In this document: positions 33,748-46,353 of the stretch, piece by piece
Layout: each line of letters begins with the position of its first letter
How positions within the stretch are numbered: the stretch's first letter is position 1
Assembly (NCBI RefSeq): GCF_015706575.1
Contig: NW_024037072.1
Coordinates: forward strand, 1,865,001 to 1,929,000
DNA from: Patiria miniata
Taxonomy: Eukaryota; Echinodermata; Asteroidea; Valvatida; Asterinidae
Direction: 5' to 3'
Length of the DNA stretch: 64,000 nt
Made by a program: the position numbers and the translations under genes
The notes under the pieces: model-generated
The model's database searches: none
Told to the model about the DNA's origin: nothing
The model's input: the letters and a program-made list of their open reading frames with translations, nothing else

Positions 33748-36700
33748 CTTGTAAACAAGAAAACAAAACAGTCGTAGGTTACCTTGCTGATGCCAAATGA
33801 AAGGTGACAAGATAACTTAATACACGTACGGGTATAGCATGCACTGTCTCAAACGCATCACTTCGCGAGTTCAGTTGTATTTAATTTCAATAATTGAAAG
33901 AGAAACATGTTATCGCATCACATTGAGTTATTTGAAACGAATTCAACGACACAAGGGGAAAGCCCCGCTAAATTATGTAGTTAAGTACTGCAAGCCATAA
34001 AAATAATTGATCTCATCAGCCAGTTATAGGCGAAGAAACCGGAATGGCATCAATAATGAGAATACATGTACATACCGAACAAGAGAATTTTTGAGAAAAT
34101 AGTTAACCTCTTCGTAAATTGTTCTTTGCACCAAATGAAAATCGGTACAGTTTTTGGGACGTTAGTTAATTAGGGCCCTATTTGAAACTGAAACAGAAAA
34201 AGTGAACATTTTACTTGCTATTGTCTAAAGCATTTTAGTGTCCCTATTCCTGCCAACAGCCTAAGGTCTGATGATCATACCTCATCAGAAGAAGTCGAGT
34301 TCCTCCTGAAGAGATAGGTGGTCTCCTGATGAGCGATTAGTATAGCCTTGATGAGGTTCTCTTCAGCCTCGGTCAGTCGGCTGGCAAGCAGCAGACCGCT
34401 CTGCCTTAACATCTCCTCCCGTGTCCGCTTGTCTCGATTCTCCTTGATCAGTCGCCGCTTGGCCCTCCTCTGATTCTCGTTCAGAACCACTGAGAAGTAC
34501 AAGAAAAAAATCATCAAATTTCTTTAATACACGGAGAGATGGCAGTCACACAATGTGCTCATTTCTGGTCATTTTGTTAGCTTTTTCCGTTTTAAACTGG
34601 ACTAAAACTGTGGTACATACGACAAACAATGTTTTTATCAATTCATAAGGTGGAATTTTTGCGTCGGGGTGATGTAAATAAAATAAGTTTTTTGCCCTTC
34701 ACCGACGTATAAACACTGTCGTAACATCTACTCCTGTGTCCGCTTATGTCGATTCTCCTGGATCAATCGCCGCTTGGCCGGCCCTCCTCTGATACGATAA
34801 AAGGTTTTTAATCATTTATTTTGGCGGAAGAGGGCGCCCTTAGCCCCCAACACTGTCGGAGTTTCGCTGGCACGCACATCTATACATTTTTACAGCTATT
34901 ACATTGTTAATAGCCATTGAACAAAAATTGACAGCACTTACACAATTGTTAATACTGACAGTTTCTGCTCTAGATAGCGAAAGCTTCTTTACGGTCAGCA
35001 AAGCTGTGATATTGGACCCTGGTTTACAGTATCGAACAACTGTTGAATAACTTACGATCTGGAGCCATGCCCACACTGATGCATTTCTTGTACCGGCACT
35101 GCTGGCATTGGTTCCGGGTCGTCTTGTCGATTACGCACTCTTCGTTCCATTTACAGTAATAGCTCAGGCCTTTCTGAATCGTCCGCCGAAAGAAACCCTA
35201 ATTTTATCAACAAAAATGAAAGGATTGAATTCTTCAGAGGGAGAGCAATTAATGCAAAGGCATGGGATTGATACTGTTAAAAATTTAGTTCTCTAACCTT
35301 TTGCTTTGAATGCAAGGTTGTTATCTGAAGTGTTTTCACCAAGGAGCTTTAAATAATAAAAGCAGACTTTAAAAGGATTTTGTTAAAAAAGAAATACATA
35401 ATTTCATCGTTCGTGCCCTTAATCTTAAAGGGAAAATACAACATTTGCAAACATCAAAAAATAAAACTACCAAATCATTTTGAAATACCTTGCTGGACTG
35501 TTAGTGAATGACAGTGTAAAGCTTCCTGTAAAATCATGGCACCTGGTATACTGTCATTTTCAAGAAAAGTGGTATTTTTGTATCAATTTCCAACGCTGAT
35601 CGGCCGATCAGCGTTGGAAAAAACTGGCTTTTTTTCAAATACTGGCCCCAGTTGACCATCGCACTTGTTTGCAATCGATTACACACCTATGAACGGGTAC
35701 AAGCCAGCTAGACTGGTTCCCTGACCTTACAATTCCCCAATATATGTAAACTGCTCTGTTTCTTCTTAAATGGAGTCAGGGAACCAGACTACAGGAAAAT
35801 GATTGTTTTTCTTGGTTTTTATAGCATTTTCGAACCATAAACCTCAAAAAAGTCAGTGTAACTATATTTGCTATATATTTCCAACCCCCCAATTCCATCC
35901 ATTTCTGAAAATTACAGCAAAAGCAAATGATGTATATTCCCTTTAATGATGACAGTGTATAGTTGCAGAGTATGGTCAATGTCTATATATAAGACTTTAA
36001 TGTCTGCTCTTCTTCAGGTTCCAAATATAACTCCTAGACCGTAATTGTAATTGTACAGTTTGGTTCTACCTTGCAGCCTTCGCACGTCATACAACGGTAG
36101 TGGTAACCAGTGGCAGCATCCCCGCACACGACGCAGGGCTCAGGCCCATTGGTCAGGTCCATGTAGCTTGGTATGTAAGGGGTACCTGTATTAATACACA
36201 CACAAAACGACAATGGAAATACATTATTCACGAAGGTTGTTGATTTTCCGTGTAGCCTACATGTTATTTATTTTCACCCTTTATTTGGGCATTCAATTTA
36301 CAGGAGAGTACATTGTACACTGTCCGAAACGTTGAGTTTTCCACAGGTTCTTTTCAGAACCACACTAACTCACAAAAGAGACTTCCTTTCAGGTTGTACA
36401 ATCGCAAACTTACCCTTTCTTCTGATTTTACCATTCAAGCCATCAAATCTTAAGATGCCGAATTTAATCATTTTCCTGTCCTCAATTCTCATTTTATTTT
36501 TCAGTAATGTTGATTTAGTGCAAAACAGTCAGTCAATGCATATATAAGGTTTTCTCATGCTCTTTTCATAATTTGTACAGAATGTTCCTCGTTCCTATCG
36601 TAACATTACACATCACACCATCAGCTAGCGACAACTGCAGGCGTCAAGATCTAATAATGGACTATCCAATCTTTTTTTTTCAAACAAATAGAGACATACA

Positions 36701-39700
36701 TGTTTGCGCAAAAAAGAAGCTTCAGTGTGAATTTATTTCACGGCCATGAGTTTACCAACGACGTGTGCACGCGTCACATGAAACTTTAGCCAATCAGAAT
36801 CGAGAGTGTCTAATGCTACACGGTCAGGACTGTTGATAACGATATACGATTCGAAGTGTTTACATAATTATTGCCGCCAACGCCACGTTGCCGTACGAGT
36901 TTATATACAGACAAGGGAATATTTCCTGTTATACAGCATCCCTTTGGACTTTGAAGCTGTGTAGATAATTGTAGTTCCAAGCACGAGTAATATGCTTGGG
37001 GAATGATATTTTTTTCCTAATATAAAGTCTGGATATGATTTTACATGTACATGTTTATACATATACTAGAGTTTTGAACTAACAAAGAATTATTGAAAGA
37101 CTTTTCCATTGTCTTTGCAATAAACGAACAAAAGCGACACGTACTGCCTTTCTAAAGCAAAGACTCTTTGACGTGTTTAAAAAAGTAAGGTTAAGTGCGA
37201 GGTCTGAACTAATCAGCAGGAATTAATCCTGCCAGTACAGCCTCGTTTTCACCTTTCAATGCAAAAGCCCTATTGCCTTTGTTGTTTGTCTCCAGTAGGC
37301 CGGCTACACGTTGCCTCATTCACCACTTCACATGTTTTTAACCCTACGGTCAATCAACCTAAGGATGAATCGTCTGCATCAGATAACACTATCTCATAAA
37401 CTGTTAATACTATTTGTTCGAGTGACAAGAGAAAGATAATAATGGAAAATAAAAGTGTAATAAGGGGTTCAAGGGACCGAACACGAAGGTAGCGCGTGAA
37501 TTCGGGGAAAACTCCCAACTTTGGCGAGTGGCTGTTACGACACTCTTATACTTACAACTTACCTAATAACTGAATGCCGGGCACATAGACATAATTATGA
37601 CAACCGTATTAACCTGGTACCGTGTACACTACCAGCCCACCGAAGCTTTAGCAACAATAGCGTAAGAAGTGCCATCTTATTTATTTTACGATTCTTTTAG
37701 AAGGAGAGGTTGGATAGAAAGGTGGCTAATAAAACAGAGGTGGCTTCCTACGTTTCCGAAAGTATAGGGGATCATAGTAGTTCTGCCTATCCATAAATCC
37801 CAAATTTTTGTGTAGCGGCCGAAAAATAATTAAACAATACGCGTGGAGCTGGAGCTATACAATAAATATTTATGATTTGGGGCACTGTTTATTGCACACA
37901 CTACGTATGAATACAGCATTCCATTTATTTAGAGTGTCACATTTTTTTATAACGAAAACTGTTTTCTTGAACATCGAGGTGCAAAGTGCAATCAAACATA
38001 GGTTTTCTAAATAATTCGCTGGCAGCATGAGGGGGGGGGGGGGAGTTGAGGGACGAACCAATGAAATTGAATTTTACAGCAGAACACGGATACCCGGATT
38101 AAGGACAATAGCCTACCAGCCACCTTTGATTCGGTCTTATGTGATAAACCCTTTTTTTCACATGGAGCTCCATCAGCCACTTTGAGCACTCATGCATGTT
38201 TTACGAGATGTTCTAGTCGGTGCACTAATAGCCTTGATGCAAGACATTATTACTATTTACACAACCAATCATCCACCTGGATGTTGACCCTATAATGTGT
38301 TACTCCATGCATGATGAACACAAAATGTTGCGGGTGGAAACCAGAAAATATCTTACTAAAAATACTATGCTCGTGGCTAAAGTGTGCAAGTTTATTGCTT
38401 CTGCCTGAAGAAATTGGACGATAAAGCCTGAGTCCCGCCACGATCTTGGTTGTATAAAGCTTACGTGGGCGAAGGACGCATATTGATCCATGTCTTCGAC
38501 AGAAAAAAAAAATGGAATACGAACGTCAAATACATCATAGCAGTTTATTAAATGCTCTTTCTTTGATGCGACTTGAGACACGTGCATCGCAAAATATAGA
38601 ACTTAGATGATGTTTGCAGAATTGTTCTGAATCCCCTGTAACATACGGCAAGTCGATCTGGGGCAATTTACAAAAAACATAGCTCATTAGCAGCGATTGT
38701 TCTGCTAAGAACAGGAACGTTTTTGCTAAGTCTCGCCAATCGAAAACATATTAGTGAGCATCCCCCCTATTTGGGGATATTTAAATTTTTGATCAGGGGT
38801 GTATACCCAACCAGTCTATGGTAATTTCAGGTTGTCCCCACTGCTGCTGCACGAAAATCTGAAATTGAGCATATTAATGGCACATGCCCTATGGCCTATA
38901 TAGTTTGTGGCTGATGCCCGGTTTATGTTTGCTTGGTAAAAAGTTTCGCTAAACAGCGTGTTCTGCTAACCAGTTCAATCATGGTGCTTGCCAGCAGATC
39001 TATTTTACGAGCCGGAAGGGACAAAGATGGCCCAAAAACTTGACGCCTGGAACCAAGACTAGCTCTAGCTCAGTGTCCTTGAGCAGGTGACGATATCCTT
39101 TGCATCACCAGCCATGCGGCAGGATGGGATGAGCCAACTGGACCAATAATTACGTAACGCAGCGCACCAACCGGCATGCCAGTCGCATGCACAGGTTCCT
39201 TCGCCCTGATGTAGCAACGGAACGGCACGATCACTTCTCCCATCCATTAATGATCAACGACAGGAAATGAGTTTAAGACTGGCCGGGAATCGCGACGTTA
39301 AAAGGATGCAAAAACCGCCAAAAGCTGTCACTCAGTTGCGTAAAATCGATGCGTAAGCCCATCTTATGGTAGGCACAGTCCTCCACGGTGTAGTTAGTGT
39401 TATGTAAAACAAGGTTTGAGTTTTGCAGAACTCAGTCATATTCACAAGTTTCATCTGCTTGAAATCGTGACCTCGAATTATAAAATCGGAAAAGTGTCTG
39501 AAGAATGAAGATCAAGGGAAGGCTTAAGAGAATATTTCCTAAGAAATGAATACGTTTTAGGCCTATATATGAACTAAGTTGTATAAAACAAATACACAGC
39601 AACCGTGCGATCACCAACTGCATGGGCCATATCAAATTGTTTTAAGCACATGCACTGACATGAAATAAAACTACATGAGCTCAAAACACTTCAACTGTAC

Positions 39701-42700
39701 ACTAATGCTCTGATGCAATGTACCCTTCTATTTCCATAATTCATTTTAATGTCATATCAAGTGTCTTAAAAAAATCAACCTGCATTTCTACCGCATGCAG
39801 TTGTTAATTTTGGTTGATTTCAAATCAACGGCAGATCGGGGGCGGCAACGCAAAAAAAGTGCCGTCGCAAAAAAAGGCAGCCACTGCGTACACCACCCAC
39901 AAAACTTAACAAAACCAATACATAGTGCCCCCCCCCTTGCTTTTCATATTACATTCGGGGCGGAACATTTTTGGACCCACTTTTCGGGGGGGGGGACTTT
40001 TTTTGCCCCCCCCCCCCAAATTGTGTTCTGGATCTGACCTTGCCTAAAATAGCTTTCCCAATTTCCGCTCTCTTTAATTGGGTTTTATACTAGCTGGTAA
40101 TCCATAACGAATTAATTAAATGAGTGTAGGTGATATATTGGTAGTTAAAATGGTGGGCAGACTTTAAAACGATATTAGTGCACTTCTTTTCTTTCACTAG
40201 TGACGGTGAAAAAAACTTCTGTTATAATGTGGCAGCACAATCTCAGTTTGTACAGCATACCTTAGTTGTTACCATGCATGTACATTGTGCCAACCATGGA
40301 GCGCCTGGAATCTGTTTTTATCAACGGTTGCCTTCTATTCTAACGAACTGAACCTATAACAAGAATCCATGATTCAGCCACACAATCAACGCTTATCGTG
40401 CCTTGTCCTCATGGCATTAGGCTGGTCAGGGACAATCCAACTACGAAAGAAAAACTTGTTTGCTATACACATCTTCTTATTCTCAGAAAAATCAACAGAC
40501 CTCCTTGTACCCATGAAGCTTCATGTTGTACCTAATGTTAAGATCGCAACAGCCGTCCAAGATGAGTGTCGCTTATACCACGTACAAGAGCAACCAAAGC
40601 AGTATTACCTTTTGCTTTAGTTTATGGACACTTTGTTTTAGCGAACTCAAGTTTAAATCAAAGAAAGAAATGCCTAATGGCTGAGAAACATTACTTTTTT
40701 TAAAGCAACATTCCCGCCTCGGCAAATCGATTCCCGCTGTTCCTGTTACGTAACAGGGCATAATACACTACCTTTTAAGCCCTACATACAGTAGACCACA
40801 TCTCTGTTTGCGCTGGTCCAGCATCCTGACCCTTTATTGCTTTTTAACAGAGCAGTTGTGTTTGTGTGGGATTTGTTTCAGCATGTGAGGTTGAGGTCTT
40901 GGGACAGGTACCACGTACACTGTCCTTTTGTTCCCGTTTTCCGCTGTCTCTGTTTACAAAGCATTTGTAATCTGGTAACAGGCTTTAATGTGTATGCAGA
41001 CAACATGCACGGCCTCCGCGCAGCCAGGTATAACCCCGTCAGGTCAACGGGGGTCCCAGGCCGGCAGCGATGGCGCCCACTCGGCCAAGGTTGATGAGTA
41101 GGCGATATTTGGAGGGTACCAAAATGATGCAGAGGACGATGCATGCAGTAACGAGTTTCTTGATACGAGGCTGTAGTTGAACTCAGTTGAGTTATGGTAT
41201 CAAGCACATCAACAACACAGAAGGAGCCCTCTTCCCTACTTTCCGATCCACCACACTGTGGATTTATCGTGATTGTATAGGAAAAGATTATATATGGCAC
41301 ATACTGAAGGGACTTTACATTTCGTATGAACTTTTTTACCTCTCATAGAACAAAGGCTCTAAACAAAGAGGAAGCCCAAATTTCAGCCAACATGTACATT
41401 ATTTTGGGGGTTATTTCCCAACGTTCCTCGAACGAAAAGTGCGTACAAATTTGTGGGAATGCCAAGGCCTATATCTCGATACACAAAATAGTAACTGGCA
41501 TTAATTTGCCATACGCAAGCACGATAAAGGGAATGTAGGCTGATTTAAAACAATTCGTATGTTTCCCGGAAGTGCTCCTGTGGCTTAAAGTCGTTCATTT
41601 ATCATCGATAGTAGCTTACCATCATCTCTATAAATTTTAAAAAACGACACTAATTGCAGAATGTCCGGAAAGCACGATTATCTTATGATCTGTGTACTGT
41701 TGGCACACTGCCCGGCATTGTGTGGGAATAATTGCATCCATATGCACGTATTATGTAACCGGCAAAGTTACGTTCCCAAATTTCAAGGAAAACGAACCCT
41801 AATTACAAGACCTTACTGAGTCGTTGCCCTAACCAGAAGACCTTGTGCAACCCGCAAATCCCAACACAAAACGCCCACTATAATACACGCGGGTAGGCCG
41901 GCAGTAGTAAAGGAACGGTATAACACGGCTGTTTGGCCATGAAACTACGCCAAATGGTGCATTAGTGGGAAGAAAAACGTCGTGATATCAGAAACATGAT
42001 TAATTTTCTAAGAATTGAATCTGAAGTCCAACAGTGAAAATGTGTAAGCGCTGAAAAGTTATTAACCTTGATTCATCCATGATTCATTTTTACATTTTTA
42101 ACACGTGCAGAGAAACTGAAGTGTGTTTATTATTGATTATGTGATATACCCTCATATTATGCACGATTTTTGATAAAATATTAAATTTATTACCTGCATA
42201 ATGTTTCCATGACAGCATCGAGTTAAAAATCATTGGTATACCACCATGAAGTTATTTTTACGGCACCACAATGCGTTCATTATTTACTGGTTGTAAACAG
42301 CTGAGTCCCGATCCGCCGTCTGTGTTTACAATGCATTCGTAATCCTGTGGTATAACAAGTTTTGTTTATGCATGTAACCCCATTCAGGTCAACGGATGAT
42401 GGTGGTGGCGGCTAATATACCACCACGGTTGAACCAGTTTCCGTGGTTAAAAATGTTCCGAAGGCAATAACATTATCACTCTAAATTGTCTAGTCCCTAT
42501 ATAGTTAAATTACTCCCTAAATGTTGAAGAGAGAAAACCACTCGTAACGAAAGAGCTTTCGGCCATAATTATGCTCTACAAACGAGTGGAAGTTTTAATC
42601 TTTTACTGAGAAACACCACTCTAAAGGATGAAAACTTCACTCTAAAAGATGACAACTTTACTCTCAAAAGAGTGAAACACCACTCTTTTACAGAGCCATA

Positions 42701-45700
42701 TGGCGGACAACTAACTCTTTCGTTATACGTGTTTTTCTTTTCTTTTCTATTTCACATTTAGAGAACGAGGGGAGGGGGAATTTCTTCAGTAAATCGAATA
42801 CACTGCAGTCTGCTGAGAACTTTACAGATTCCCCGTACATTTATCTAAAACTTCGCTCTGTCACAAAGTTAGAGACAAACAATTGCTTCATTACACCACT
42901 TGCACGGCTTGACAATAATTGTATTATAACCATACATTTTCAGATGTTTTACTAACCCATATCCATCCGTTAACATACTTTTATGTACACAAAGTGCTTT
43001 CAGATTGTTTGACAAACAATCATGTTCGCCAACGGTGCAAGACAACCATAGCGAATCGAAAGGAGTTATTATTAAACAGTTTAAGACAGTACTTAAGAGC
43101 TTTCTTTTTTCACAAGCCTTTGATCAGTAAATTGATAATTGTACAAGAAACTAGTACTGTGCGCTTTGAAACATGGTGGAAAGCGCATTATAAATGTTGT
43201 AAGTTATAGTTTTTTAAAGCTATATGTATTTTAATATTTTTCAATGGTACCATCACTTCAAATTGCTGGCACACTGCCCGCCATTGTGCCCGCGCGTTAT
43301 GGGGGCACGAGTTACGTAACCTGCTCAAATATCACCGACCACTTCCACGAAATCTGTCCAGACTAGACTAGACTTTGTTCGGTTGTTGTAATAACAGTTA
43401 CCCAGCCAACTGCGAAGTCCTTCAACATCTCCGGAAGCCAAGAATAATTCTTGACAGACGCAATACGCCCACTCCATCATGGTAGGGAAAATGTGTGCAA
43501 AATTAACATTGTGACAAAATAATGTTCGTTATACGAAGAATTTTAACCATTCGTCTGAAATAATAAATTCCTGGGGGAAGATTTCATCAGAATCTTAACC
43601 GGTGGACTTGAATATTGCCGTGGTGTTGGTGTACTATAACGCTGTGGAACGCTTTCCAGGTAAACGTGGCTTTTAGAGTATACACCTTGTCCAGTTGGAC
43701 TGTTAATTCTCATAAAAGGGGAGATAAGACGATAGTCAGAGAAGTCTTGTTTTTTTTTTTTTACTATACACACAGTACTGCTAAAACCTGGGTAAAACTT
43801 CTTTAAAATTGTTAAAATGCAACCCTTTACAACACATCAGACTCCATTCAAGTGCGGATTGAGTCCGGCCGTGATTTAGGAGCGCGCCAACCGCCAGGCC
43901 CACGAGGCGGAGTACGGCGCGGACGTACTACCAAGGCTATAATAATACGGTTTGCGCGGCCGAGGTGGTTCAGTTGAATTTGAAATGTACGTGTAATTTC
44001 AGAATTTACGATCACCAAGCAGTGATTCATCAAATGGGAAGGATTTTTTTTGTGAAGTGAGTAACCGAAAAACCGAATTATCACCTCTCCTAAGGCCGTG
44101 GCCTCAGAACGCTTACTTTATAACTTAAAACAAATGTTAAAGCTAATAAAATGGGATTTTTTTAACAACAACCTCAATCGTCAGGGCGTTAACCATTTTT
44201 AAAACTTCGGTTCCGACGGCTGAGTGTACTGCCGGCGCAGCGCCGAAACCGGAGAGACAAAAGCAAGATTGGCAAATCAAGATTATCTTTAGAAGTACCT
44301 CTAAAACTTCTGTCTATTTAAAACTCACACATGAGATACATTTCTAGTCTATGGCTAGACAATAAAAAGTCATGGTTTATTACAGAGCAAATTGACGTGG
44401 TCAAGGAACACACAATACTCAGTTGTAATTTACGTAATTTCAAATTTAATATAGGTCATAAAATATTTACCGGGAAGAATGTTGCAACCTGACGCCACTG
44501 TTTTTCTTCATATCATCTCAATGAAGGCCAGTCATTTAAAAAAAGTTGAAAAGACATGAATCTGATGGGACTGAGCAACGTTTTCAATTTTGTTAGGAAA
44601 TATGCTTGGACAAATTTCTAGACTCTCCATAGACTTTGCTGAAGTGGCGTCATGGATACTACATTCTTTCCTATTTACCAACAAAGTAAAGGGTGCCAGC
44701 GAAAAAAAAGTGCGTTGTGGAAAGAAATCATTTTCAGGTTGTCTGAGCCCATGTTAAAATCAAATATCAATTCTTATAAAGCATATGTATTGACTGCTTG
44801 ACTGCTTTACATACCATGCAACACACAAGTGCCGCGTTGCCAACCACTTTGTCATGCAAATGAGCCACATTGTTCACGCGTACATTTAATGAGATTTATT
44901 GCGAGCCATTTCTGGAGCGCGCATGGACCTATTAAATTAGAGCATACGTCATGTCACATCAATAATCAATACCACTTCAATATGTTTCCCCATGATTGAA
45001 GTTGTTGCCTTTTGTGTTGATTTTCGCATTAGCCTTGCACCATACCCTCTTTTCATGCATTCATTAGAGGCTGATTTTTTTTTCGATCGTACGCGTTTTC
45101 AATATTGTTAAAGTAATATAAATGATATAAGTTTGAGATATTTCGGAGCAGGTCAAATTTCTATTTAAAAAAGAGGGAAAACGACACGAAACTGTGCAAA
45201 ACGTTGACCGATTGGCATGAGAAGGAATTTTATCACCGGCGATGAGTGCGAACGTGAAAAAAATCTCTTAATCTTCATCATTATCATCATCATCTATCTG
45301 CAGTGGCCTCTGACAAGAAGCTAAATGCTCCACTCAAAATGTCCAGCGTTTTCGATAAAATCCATGATCCCCATTTTCATTATCAAAACTGTGTCTTGCA
45401 CAGGGTTTCCTTTCACAAACAAAAGAAAGTCTAATGATAGATTTTTCCCAATTTTCACATCAATTTTAACTTTTCCAATTTTTCCCGTCATTGTAATTTT
45501 GTAGGTCAGTTTCCTCTGCACAAAAAAGGCAGAGAAGGCCTCGCCGTCTCAAACCAATCTACCACGACATAAATGTTAAATTGATAAATTGAAAATGTGG
45601 CGTATGGTGCCGGTGGCCAAAGATGTACAGTGTATTGCTATTTAATAATTTTTTTTAATGTATGTAATTTAAATACCATATGACACATATATAAATTTTG

Positions 45701-45997
45701 GTTAGGGCTTAGACTCAATATTTGATTTGAACTTGTGAAGAATAAGATGAAGCAGTTTTAAGCTTTATGGAACATGACAATCTCGCTTTTCTAGTCCCTG
45801 TTGATGCTCAGTGCACGCGGCACCCGAATTACTAACAAAGACCTTGGAATAAAATAATATCCAAATTCATCGCAACCATCTTCTCTTCAGAGATCACAAC
45901 AGGCATATTTTCCGGGATAAATACAAATTCACAGAAAAAAAAGTCACAACTGAAACACAGCCTTACCAAACTTGTACTTTGTCATCGAACGTTCCAT
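31715..45997 (-). CDS. THR: Thyroid hormone receptor-like nuclear receptor (NR1A)
   Basis: Ligand-regulated transcription factor. Exons in transcript order: 45997-45967 (probable), 36185-36070, 35197-35056, 34489-34281, 33747-33613, 33101-32843, 32333-32206, 31840-31715. All junction phases agree. The product is about 381 residues with stop at 31715-31717; human TR-alpha1 has 410. The order is a short A/B region with YIPSYMD (vertebrate GYIPSYLD), a DNA-binding domain with all eight zinc cysteines and the TR-type P-box CEGCKG, a basic hinge helix ([19 protein letters not shown]), and a ligand-binding domain ending in the AF-2 helix [12 protein letters not shown] subfamily membership is clear from the DBD ([15 protein letters not shown]) and from the DRPGL and ITDLR strings of the LBD. 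The first exon is a phase-compatible prediction separated by a 9.8 kb intron. A DR4 element near its presumed promoter suggests possible autoregulation. Confidence 0.9.
34281..34489 (-). CDS. THR: Receptor hinge exon
   Basis: Encodes [20 protein letters not shown] and further charged sequence, corresponding to vertebrate [20 protein letters not shown]: the C-terminal extension of the DNA-binding domain and the hinge. It ends in a Ser/Thr/Asp stretch (NSTSSDE). Acceptor cttctcag, donor gtatga. Part of this exon is duplicated in the upstream intron (34722-34794). Confidence 0.93.
34641..34719 (+). mobile_element. Left-end fragment of the 4847-5066 element
   Basis: attcataaggtggaattttt followed by the gtcggggtgatgtaaat and cccttcaccgacgtataaac blocks matches 4847-4917. 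The tRNA-like core and right arm are absent; the sequence runs straight into a copied exon piece. Confidence 0.65.
34722..34794 (-). pseudogene. Copied fragment of the receptor hinge exon
   Basis: About 70 bases closely match the exon at 34407-34480 in the same orientation (taacatct..ctcc.gtgtccgctt, gatca.tcgccgcttggcc, ccctcctctgat). A 4-base insertion after cttggcc breaks the frame and there is no splice site, so it is a nonfunctional relic in the neighbouring intron. Confidence 0.75.
35056..36185 (-). CDS. THR: Receptor DNA-binding domain exons
   Basis: Two exons encode the DNA-binding domain. 36185-36070 carries the first zinc finger (CVVC ... CMTC EGC) and 35197-35056 the second (YYC, EEC, NQC, QQC) together with GFFRRTIQK and the C-terminal [11 protein letters not shown]. 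The intron interrupts at CEGCK/GFF, the classical nuclear-receptor position. A piggyBac-like MITE (35429-35942) occupies much of this intron. Confidence 0.95.
35429..35942 (+). mobile_element. Complete piggyBac-like MITE (TTAA target)
   Basis: A TTAA flanks each end (35425-35428 and 35943-35946), with inverted termini agggaaaatacaacatttgc and gcaaatgatgtatattccct. The centre holds a 28-bp perfect palindrome (ccaacgctgatcgg and its mirror). No coding frame. A second complete copy in opposite orientation is at 51590-52088. Confidence 0.85.
36186..45966. other. First intron of the receptor (about 9.8 kb), no exon recognised
   Basis: It holds a half-MITE at 36311-36391 (family of 1181-1399), a degraded G/C-run element near 39830-40040, and an old duplication (40.9-41.9 kb against 42.3-43.5 kb). 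The rest appears unique and AT-rich. Short open frames are frequent but none shows a known domain or a consensus exon structure. Confidence 0.55.
40940..43470 (+). repeat. Degenerate ~1.4 kb tandem duplication
   Basis: Markers recur in order: gtttacaaagcatttgtaat (40950) and gtttacaatgcattcgtaat (42322); a caggtcaacgg block (41040, 42386); ggcacactgcccggcattgt (41701) and ggcacactgcccgccattgt (43267); acgcccact (41870, 43466). Spacing drifts from 1.35 to 1.6 kb, so the copies have diverged by insertions and deletions. Confidence 0.5.
45967..45997 (-). CDS. THR: Probable first coding exon of the receptor
   Basis: On the minus strand ATG GAA CGT begins [10 protein letters not shown] plus one base (G), then a GTAAGG donor. 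The leftover G joins GT at the start of the 36185 exon to make Gly, giving [12 protein letters not shown]. The phase is exactly right and TR-alpha also starts with ME, but there could be another first exon or additional A/B exons in the 9.8 kb intron. Confidence 0.5.
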
Positions 45998-46337
45998 CTT
46001 TTTCCTCTACCTCTGGACAAACGAGAGAGAGAAAAGAATCCGATCCTCAAGAAGCTGGGTTGGTCGAGATTGTCTCCGTACCACACGCGTACAAGGTGAG
46101 GGTCGCAGCAATACGATGTGATCTTCCCTCGCCTGTGTCCTGATCTTTACAGGCCAGCCCTTCGATAGTGGCACAATAGGGTCAGTTCTTCTCGAGCCAC
46201 GAGCACCTCTACCTCCGTGCTGCCTCCTGGGTTGTTATTCCCCCATAGCGCAGGAAGCTGCTATCTTCATTGCGCCAATCAGTACCGGTCCAGTGCAGTT
46301 TGTGTGGGTGAAGAGGGGGGTGGGAGGTTTCCTAAGC

Positions 46338-46353
46338 AGGACACGTGAGGTCA
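46338..46353 (+). promoter_or_regulatory. DR4-type nuclear receptor response element
   Basis: AGGACA CGTG AGGTCA is a direct repeat of the nuclear-receptor half-site with a 4-base spacer; one half is perfect and the other has one mismatch to AGGTCA. DR4 is the preferred site of TR/RXR heterodimers. It lies about 340 bases upstream of the presumed receptor start codon. Function is inferred from sequence and place only. Confidence 0.45.

Noticed and set aside
39065..39247. Minus-strand frame with a Cys/Trp-rich stretch ([17 protein letters not shown])
   Set aside because: Considered as an A/B-domain exon of the receptor, but splice phase and family similarity are lacking.
43860..43985. GC-rich segment resembling a tRNA or SINE (gcggccgaggtggttcag)
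   Set aside because: No B box and no cloverleaf could be traced.
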